Shown here: in pieces, positions 1-10,000 of the stretch
Layout of the letters: each line of letters begins with the position of its first letter
How positions within the stretch are numbered: position 1 is the stretch's first letter
Assembly (NCBI GenBank): GCA_021613375.1
Contig: CM038727.1
Coordinates: 1,579,832 to 1,643,831 of the forward strand
Origin: Megaleporinus macrocephalus
Taxonomy: Eukaryota > Chordata > Actinopteri > Characiformes > Anostomidae
Reading direction: 5' to 3'
DNA length: 64,000 nucleotides
Notes under the pieces: model-generated
What the model saw: the letters and a program-made list of their open reading frames with translations, nothing else
Told to the model about the DNA's origin: nothing
Databases searched by the model: none
Position numbers and translations under genes: made by a program

Positions 1-1017
1 GTCTTAATATGGTGCAATGACTCTAAATTATTAAGATACAGTTAATATAAATTAACTCTTTCATTCTAAATATTTAACGCAATGCCTGCTGGGTAGATGG
101 TGTCAGATGGTTTCAGGTCTGAACTGGACTGTGGTGTGAAGGAGTGAGTGTTAGTTACTAACTAGCTTAAAGAAAACCATGTACATTGTGTTGTTGATGT
201 TGTTTCAGTGAAAGGCAGTGTGAAGACTGATATTAGTCTAAACAGCTTCACAAACATAAACAAGGAGAATAGTTAGTGAGGCAGCGTGTGGACCAACACA
301 GCTACCCAAAGACCCCCGCTCTGCTCTCCTCACTTCAGTCTGGATGAGTTGGAGTGGTTCAGTAGACCACCACTGGTGAGAGACTTGACGGAGGCTGTTG
401 GTTTTAAGCGGAGACTAAAACACAATGCAGTGCCACAGTTTCCCCACACAGGAAGTCCAGAAGCTCCAGATTATGGAGAACCACGAGAAGAACCGTGAAC
501 GTGAACATGCGCTGGATTCTCTCCTGAGAAGGTTTAGCATTAGCGTCAGCTGCTTCTCCTCGTTTGTGGATCCTGAAGGTGAAAGTAGAGTCTTAGTAGT
601 GAACATACTACTTCACTAATAAAGGAGTGTGAAGCTCAGAGACACTCCCGTTCAGTGTATCTAGCTGTTTACTGAGTGTGAATGTTTCCTGCTAGAAAGC
701 GGAGCTCCTTTAACAGACACTCTCCTTCTCCGTCAACACCAACACACAGCTTCACAACAACTCCAGCACTGTGTCACTCTCTCCTCCACCCTCTCTGTTC
801 ACCATTTACACTAACGTGGTGTGTGATGTCACCGCTGATGTCAGAAATGTTGTTCATGCAGTTGTTCAGTATCAGACCACACAGGATGGACAGTTGTTAA
901 GTATACTCTCTACCACTGACCCCAGATCTGCTCCTCTTATCTAACAGACACACTAATTACCAAACGCTCCACTGAGCTGCTGTTAATTAATCACTGCTCT
1001 TGTTCTCGTTCTGCTAG
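1..1017 (+). other. vipr2 upstream intron, partial
   Basis: No TM1-TM3 exon can be recognised in any frame, so this is read as intron. A short segment near 860-900 (TTCAGTATCAGACCACACAGG) recurs twice at 11740-11815 in a later intron of the same gene. Confidence 0.6.
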
Positions 1018-1078
1018 GGTTCCCCACCGTCTTTGTGATAGCATGGATCGTCAGCAGGATATACCTGGAGGACAAGGG
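1018..1078 (+). CDS. vipr2: vipr2 exon: TM4 second half to loop 2
   Basis: 61 bases, preceded by a CTGCTAG acceptor and followed by GTGAGT. It begins with the last two bases of a Gly codon and reads [20 protein letters not shown], the end of TM4 and start of extracellular loop 2. It ends in phase 2. Confidence 0.92.
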
Positions 1079-4000
1079 GTGAGTAGAGCCAGATCCATTC
1101 TCAGATACATACAACTGACACCTGACCTCCAACATCAAACCACTGGAGTAAAACACGGATACCAGTAGTTTCTGTGTCTGAGATTCAGGTCGGCTGGGTG
1201 TTGTGTTGTAAATGGTGATGTTTCTCCTCCTCTAACAGCTGCTGGGAGAGAAACGATGCCACCATTCCCTGGAGGGTGATCAACTGGCCAATCATGGCTT
1301 CTGTTGTAGTAAGCATGACCCTGATTTTCCTTCTGTATTGCTTTTGGAAGAAAGTACATAGCGAGAACATCTCATGTTCATACATCTCCAGCCAGACGCT
1401 GTGAAGCAATGTGCAAATGCCAGAGACCACCCTTCACTCTTTAACTTTCCAGGTTTTCAGGAGTTGTTTCTGATGAGATTAGATAGGAGACCAAATGAAA
1501 GAAAGTCTAAGTTAAAAAAGCTACGGAGAAAACTAGGCTCCCAGCAACCACCTGGAAGACCCAGTAGACCCACCACCACTGTCCCCATCTAAAATTATTC
1601 TAATGTCTATATTGGTGTCACAAAAGCCAGAGACCACCCAGAGACCATCCACTTAGATTCCAGTCAGAACTACACTTGAGTGGTTAGGACAGTGGTGTAG
1701 TGGTTAGTACGGTGGTGTAGTGGTCAGTATGGTGGTGTAGTGGTCAGTACGGTGGTGTAGTGTTAGTACGGTAGTGTAGTGGTTAGTATGGTGGTGTAGT
1801 GGTTAGTACGGTGGTGTAGTGTTAGTACAGTGGTGTAGTGGTTAGTACAGTGGTGTAGTGGTTAGTACGGTGGTGTAGTGGTCAGTACGGTGGTGTAGTG
1901 GTCAGTACGGTGGTGTAGTGTTAGTACGGTAGTGTAGTGGTTAGTATGGTGGTGTAGTGGTTAGTACAGTGGTGTAGTGGTTAGTACGGTGGTGTAGTGT
2001 TAGTACGGTGGTGTAGTGGTTAGTATGGTGGTGTAGTGGTTAGTATGGTGGTGTAGTGGTTAGTACGGTGGTGTAGTGGTTAGTACAGTGGTGTAGTGTT
2101 AGTACGGTGGTGTAGTGGTTAGTATGGTGGTGTAGTGGTTAGTACGGTGGTGTAGTGGTTAGTACGGTGGTGTAGTGGTTAGTATGGTGGTGTAGTGGTT
2201 AGTATGGTGGTGTAGTGGTTAGTACGGTGGTGTAGTGGTTAGTATGGTGGTGTAGTGGTTAGTATGATGGTGTAGTGGTTAGTATGGTGGTGTAGTGGTT
2301 AGTATGGTGGTGTAGTGGTTAGTATGGTGGTGTAGTGGTTAGTATGGTGGTGTAATGGTCAGTATGGTGGTGTAGTGGTTAGTATGGTGGTGTAGTGGTC
2401 AGTATGGTGGTGTAGTGGTTAGTATGGTGGTGTAGTGGTTAGTATGGTGGTGTAGTGGTTAGTATGGTGGTGTAGTGGTCAGTATGGTGGTGTAGTGGTT
2501 AGTATGGTGGTGTAGTGGTCAGTATGGTGGTGTAGTGCTAACCACTATCTATATCTCTGGCACGCAATCAGTGTTTTGACTGGACACTGAATAAACGCAG
2601 GGTGGTCTCTGACTTTAGCACTGCTCTGTAGAAGTGAAGGTATGAGTATCACACAGAGAAATGGGTCCTGCTGTCCGTAACTCCACGGTTAACTGACCTC
2701 TCCTGCTATTGGATGGTATTGTTTCTGGGATATTGTTTAATTTTCTATATGAGATATTACAGGATAAGAGTATGAACTGAAACAGGTCACCTTTCTACTC
2801 AGATCTGGACGGTCCAGCAATATTTATACTAATAAAACTGTATCTGTACTGGCTTTGTATTTAATATCCCACAGGGCCGTTTTCCTGGACATGGCTTAAT
2901 CCTAGTCTTAGTCTAAATTAAAGCGCTAGTAGTGAGTCATCGTTTGAAATTTTGTTTAGTCTGAGTAATGTTTGTTGATGACCGTGAACCTTTAACTGCC
3001 TCCTCTTATCTACACTCACTGTCCACTGTATCAGCTCCACTGACCATACAGGACCTCCACTCACTGTCCACTGTATCAGCTCCACTGACCATACAGGACC
3101 TCCACTCACTGTCCACTGTATCAGCTCCACTGACCATACAGGACCTCCACTCACTGTCCACTGTATCAGCTCCACTGACCATACAGGACCTCCACTCACT
3201 GTCCACTGTATCAGCTCCACTGTCCATACAGGGCCTCCACTCACTGTCCACTGTATCAGCTCCACTGTCCATACAGGGCCTCCACTCACTGTCCACTGTA
3301 TCAGCTCCACTGACCATACAGGACCTCCACTTACAGACTGTAGTTCATCTGATTCTCTGTATCTCTGATTCTCTGTCCCTGATCTTTAATGATCAGGACC
3401 CCCACAGGACCCCCACAGAGCAGATACTATTAGGGAGGTGGCTCTGCAGTGACACTGACGTGGTGCTGGTGTGAGTGGATCAGACACAACAGTGCTGCTG
3501 GAGTGTTTAAGCACTGTGTCCACAATGTTTAGGGGAGAACGCTGCTACTTAAACAGCTGCCTACCTAGACAGCCTACTTAGACACTCACTAAGGTTTGAG
3601 ACAGACCCTTGGTGTCGGTAATAAAGTTTTAAGGCAAACTCTCAGAATACTAACCTAATAAACTAATAAGTACTAATAAACAACAACTAATAACTAATCA
3701 GGACAAATCAGGGTGCTCAACACTCAGGTTCCATTATTAATCTATAAACAATAATAAATATCTATGTAATCTGAAAATTAAAGATATAGCTGCATATCTA
3801 TGACCATTGTACACAAATGTGATGTAATAGATCATATTTCACTGATATGAACCACCCAACTGTGGACCACCGCTCCGGGCTCTAGAACCCAGTTTATATA
3901 TAAACCAGAATTAATTCTTGTCAGCCGAGTGACTGAGCTCCTCCTCTCCCGGCGCGAGGGTCTGTCGCTGGAGCAGACGTGCTGTCACTACCCCTCTCCC

Positions 4001-7000
4001 CCACCTCCCCCTCGGGGAGCCCAGTGTGAGCGAGTCCCCTGAGTCTGCTGTCACAGTTTCCTTTTACATAAGCTCACCTGCACGTGGGCGCTGATCTGCT
4101 GAGGGAGCTGAGTGAGCTGGGTGAGCTTGACGGCGGCGTCTGTGCAAATCCAGGTCGAGTTCCTGAAGAGGTTGGGTATGTGGGGGGGACGTGCTGCTTT
4201 ACTGCTCCTGGGTAAAATATGCACTTCTGCTAATCCAAGTCGTTAACCTCCTTCAGAGGCAGATCTCTCGGAGTGCCCGGAGCAGAATGTTACACTCCCA
4301 CGTACAGACCGGCGCATCCAGAGCCAAAGCACAGCAGATCATGCTCTGTTTGTTTTAGGGCCTGACCAGTATAAACATTACCAGACTGAGCCTAATCGTG
4401 AATTTAAGGGACTAAATATCATTAAATCAGCTGATATAACTGTATATACACAGCAGAGTCACATTATTATGATCCAGTAATGTCCAGAGAGACCACCGTG
4501 TACAGCACGGACAGCAGCTAGACGGACTGGGAGACTCAGTAAGGTCCTGGTAGGTGGTCACAGGTATCTGGAGGTATCATGCTGACTGCAGTGCATCCCA
4601 CAGCTGCTGGAGGGAGCGTGGAGGAGGATCCATAGAGACAACACCACCATCCAGATGGTCCCACAGATGCTTAAATGGGTTCAAGACTGAGGAATTAGGG
4701 GTCCGGGGTAGTACTTGGAAGTCTTGGTCAGCTCTTCCAACCAGTGTGGGACATTTCTAGTCGTGGGTCGTGTCTCATTGTCTTGCTGGAAGATTCTATC
4801 CACCCTAGAGAAGACCATCAGCATGTATGGTGTATATGATCTGCAAGGATGGAATCAGACCCAGATTGGTTGAGAGTGTCTTCCACATGGATGAGTGGAT
4901 CCAGAGAACGTCACCAAAACTTCCCCAGACCTACACCTACACACTGCCGCCCAAAAAAGGAATTCTGATTTAGTCCTAGGATTTTTTATACAGTGTGTAC
5001 TAAACTGGACTGCTGAAAGACTGAACTTTAATTCTAATCATCAAGACATCTTCAAATCTGAGTCCATCCATCCATTATCTTCTACTTTAATCCGCTAGTC
5101 GGGGTCACGGGGGAGCTGGAGCCAATCCCAGTGTCATCGGGCCAACACATACTCACGCACACACTCACTCACTCACACCTACGGGCAGTTTAGAGTGAGC
5201 TAGTGTGTTTGGACTGTGGCAGCTCAGCAGCTGTTCTTTACTTTGTGTAAAACTTTCATTCTCAGCTCTGCTGTGACACTGACATGGTGCTGGTGTGAGT
5301 GGATCAGACTCAGCAGTGCTGCTGCTGGAGTGTTTAAACACTGTGTCCACTCACTGTCCACTCCATTAGACACTTCTTCTAATCGCTAGTCCACCTTGTA
5401 GATGTAAAGTCAGAGACAGTAGCTCATCTGCTGCTGCACAGTTTGTGTTCCTCTAGTTCTTCATCAGTGGACACAGGACGCCGCCCACAGGACACTGCTG
5501 TCTGGATAGTTTTGGTTGGTGGACGATTCCCAGTCCAGCAGTGACACTGAGGTGTTTAAACACTAACACACCACCATGTCAGTGTCACTGCAGTGCTGAG
5601 AATGACCCACCTTCCTAATAGTATATGGTCAGTGGAGCTGATACAGTGGACAGTGAAGCAGATGTACATGTTATTGTTATTTTTGATAGTTCTTTGTATT
5701 GTTACCAGGCGACTGAGGTATCTGTACATGTAGCAGATCTGTACCGCATGATTTTCTCCTACATGGCTGTACAAGTCCTGGACACACAACCTTCCCCAAT
5801 GTCGGGAGAACCTCTCTGGGGCAAAAACGTCTTGTGAGGGGAAATAATTGCAATGACATCACATAAAGTCCTCTAAAGCTTCAGGCTACGACTTTCTTCT
5901 TCATATTAAAATGATAATGAGGCCAAACTGGCGGGATTGTGCAGCCTTGAGAGAGTAGACTGGAGAAAAGTGGTGGTCTCTGGCACCGCATGGACATACA
6001 GATATTACACAGACTGAGTACAGACAAGATCCAGCGTTTAAGATTCATTGTGTTATAATCTTAGGCTTTTAAAACACACTGTCTGGAGTAAAATACAGGG
6101 GTGGCCATGATTCTACTGCTAGAAGTGCTCTTTTATTGAACAGGGCGGTCCCCACTGGTCACAGGCTTCCCCCTCACAGTGATACCCCCAAACACACACA
6201 CACATACCTTTCAACTACCAGACAACAGCATTAAACACTGTGTGGTTCTCTCTGTTTTAGATACAGTCAGAGCTGTTCACAGTGGTGGTGAATGGAACCA
6301 GACGTCCACCTCTAAAAACTGTTTTAGATACAGTCAGAGCTGTTCACAGTGGTGGTGAATGGAACCAGACGTCCACCTCTAAAAGCTGTTCTAGATACAG
6401 TCAGATCTGTTCACAGTGGTGGTGAATGGAACCAGACGTCCACCTCTAAAAACTGTTTTAGATACAGTCAGAGCTGTTCACAGTGGTGGTGAATGGAACC
6501 AGACGTCCACCTCTAAAAGCTGTTCTAGATACAGTCAGATCTGTTCACAGTGGTGGTGAATGGAACCAGACGTCCTCCTCTAAAAGCTGTTCTAGATACA
6601 GTCAGATCTGTTCACAGTGGTGGTGAATGGAACCAGACGTCCACCTCTAAAAGCTGTTCTAGATACAGTGAGATCTATTCACAGTGGAGGTGAATGGAAC
6701 CAGACGTCCACCTCTAAAAGCTGTTCTAGATACAGTCAGATCTGTTCACAGTGGTGGTGAATGGAACCAGACGTCCACCTCTAAAAACTGTTCTAGATAC
6801 AGTCAGATCTGTTCACAGTGGAGGTGAATGGAACCAGACGTCCACCTCTAAAAGCTGTTCTAGATACAGTGAGATCTGTTCACAGTGGAGGTGAATGGAA
6901 CCAGACGTCCACCTCTAAAAGCTGTTCTAGATACAGTCAGATCTGTTCACAGTGGTGGTGAATGGAACCAGACGTCCACCTCTAAAAACTGTTCTAGATA

Positions 7001-10000
7001 CAGTCAGATCTGTTCACAGTGGAGGTGAATGGAACCAGACGTCCACCTCTAAAAGCTGTTCTAGATACAGTGAGATCTGTTCACAGTGGAGGTGAATGGA
7101 ACCAGACGTCCACCTCTAAAAACTGTTCTAGATACCGTCAGATCTGTTCACAGTGGTGGTGAATGGAACCAGACGTCCACCTCTAAAAGCTGTTCTAGAT
7201 GCAGTCAGAACCATTCACAGTGGTGGTGAATGGAACCAGACGTCCACCTCTAAAAGCTGTTCTAGATACAGCCAGATCTGTTCACAGTGGAGGTGAAGGT
7301 AACCAGACGTCCACCTCTAAAAGCTCCTCACAGAAAGTTCTTACAGTAGATGTTATAAATACACTGTCTGATTCTGAGACGCTGTTTATGATAGTTTAGA
7401 GAAGATCTCAGTCTTAAACTCCATTCATGGTGGAGGGATACATGCAGGACGCTGTGAGGTTCAAATAGTCCCCAAAGAAAACCTAGTATTTTCAGATCTT
7501 CCACATTTTACCATCAACATCCAGATAAACTCAGAAGACACGTGTAGCTTCACTGGTGGGTTTCATAGTAAATACAATGTGTAGATTTGACTCCTGGTTC
7601 CACCACTGTAAACATCACCACCACTGTAAACATCACCACCACTGTAAACACCACCACCACTGTAAACATCACCACCACTGTAAACATCACCACCACTGTA
7701 AACACCACCACCACTGTAAACATCACCACCACTGTAAACATCACCACCACTGTAAACACCACCACCACTGTAAACACCATCACTGTAAACATCACCACCA
7801 CTGTAAACACCACCACTGTAAACATCACCACCACTGTAAACATCACCACCACTGTAAACATCACCACTGTAAACATCACCACCACTGTAAACACCACCAC
7901 CACTGTAAACATCACCACCACTGTAAACACCATCACCACCACTGTAAACACCACCACCACCACTGTAAACACCATCACCACCACTGTAAACACCATCACC
8001 ACCACTGTAAACACCATCACCACCACTGTAAACACCACCACCACCACTGTAAACACCATCACCACCACTGTAAACACCATCACCACCACTATAAACACCA
8101 TCACCACCACTATAAACACCATCACCACCACTGTAAATATCACCACCACTGTAAAGAGATGAGAGTCTGTACGTTTCTGTACAGCGAACCACCCTGAGTG
8201 TCTTTGTTTACATGGCAGTGACGGAATTCTGCAAAAATGCTGAAATATTGGTGGAATGGCCCTTTTCTCTACCTTCCAGTTAACCAATAAATACTGCAAG
8301 TGTTTGTTATTAAAACTAAACACAGCTGTACCAATAAATAGTTTCACTGGATGAATTTCGAGAGGCAGGAATAACAGGATAGGCGGGCGAATCCATCAAA
8401 CAGCCGTTATCAAACAAGATACAGCTCAAATTCAAATACACACAAAAAACAAGTCACAAAATTGGAAGAACGAACGAGAGCTGCTTGGAATTAAATAGAG
8501 AAGTCCAAACCAGAACCCAGAACAGAACCAGGGCCAAACTAATACAACCAACATGCTGAACAGAGTGGAAATGCTCTGAGCTGGAGATGATACATTTCCA
8601 GAAACAGCTTTATGAAATATATCCACTTGTTTAATTTACAAAATCAGCTCGTTAATGCTAACAGGCTCCCAGCATTCATCTGTAAACCACGCCTTCCAGA
8701 CAACACGTCCATGTAGGCACCAAATGGGTTAAAGATGGGATGCCAACTGGGGTGCAAAGTTATAACCTAACTGGGGTCCAAAGTTATAACCCAACTGGGA
8801 CCCAAAGTTTTAACCCAACTGGGACCCAAAGTTTTAACCCAATTGGGGTCCAAGGACATCACCCAACTGGGACCCAAAGTTTTAACCCAACTGGGGTCCA
8901 AAGACATAAACCAACTGGGACCCAAAGTTTTAACCCAACTGGGGTCCAAAGACATAAACCAACTGGGACCCAAAGATATAACCCAACTGGGGTCCAAATA
9001 CATACCCCAACTGGGACCCAAAGTTATACCCCAACTGGGGTCCAAAGACATAACCCAACTGGGACCCAAAGTTATACCCCAACTGGGGCACACAATTATA
9101 ACCCAACTGGGGTCCAAAGATATAACCCAACTGGGGCACACAATTATAACCCAACTGGGGTCCAAAGATATAACCCAACTGGGACCCATGTATCACTAAT
9201 CAAAAAGCCACTACAAGCCCACATAAAACCCATACAGCCCAGATAAACCCATATGGGGTCCACATGGATATGTTGGCTGGGATGAGCTGAGTGTGCTGCT
9301 GTGTGAACACAGTGCAGCTGTACATTGTGTTGTTGTTGTGTGTACAATGTGCTGGTTGTATATTGTACTGGTGTATATTCTGCTGCTGTTGTTTGTGCAT
9401 TGTGATGTGTGTATATTGTGATGTTGTGTGTATATTGTGATGTTGTGTGTATATTGTGATGTGTGTATATTGTGATGTTGTGTGTATATTGTGATGATGT
9501 GTGTATAATGTGATGTTGTGTGTATATTGTGATGTTGTGTGTACTTTGTGATGTTGTGTGTATATTGTGATGTGTGTATATTGTGATGTTGTGTGTATAT
9601 TGTGATGTTGTGTGTATATTGTGATGTGTGTATATTGTGATGTTGTGTGTATATTGTGATGATGTGTGTATAATGTGATGTTGTGTGTATATTGTGATGT
9701 GTGTATATTGTGATGTTGTGTGTATATTGTGATGATGTGTGTATAATGTGATGTTGTGTGTATATTGTGATGTGTGTATATTGTGATGTTGTGTGTATAT
9801 TGTGATGTTGTGTGTATATTGTGATGATGTGTGTATAATGTGATGTTGTGTGTATATTGTGATGTGTGTATATTGTGATGTTGTGTGTATAATGTGATGT
9901 TGTGTGTATATTGTGATGTGTGTATATTGTGATGTTGTGTGTATATTGTGATGATGTGTGTATAATGTGATGTTGTGTGTATATTGTGATGTGTGTATAT

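Noticed and set aside
1681..2540. CRISPR-like regular repeats
   Set aside because: Units are contiguous with no unique spacers, in a eukaryotic intron. The same applies to all other arrays here.
7556..8197. Open frame rich in CKHHHH repeats, looking like a metal-binding protein
   Set aside because: It is one frame of the 15/18-bp CACCACTGTAAACAT minisatellite; both strands and several frames are open equally, and it lies inside the vipr2 intron.
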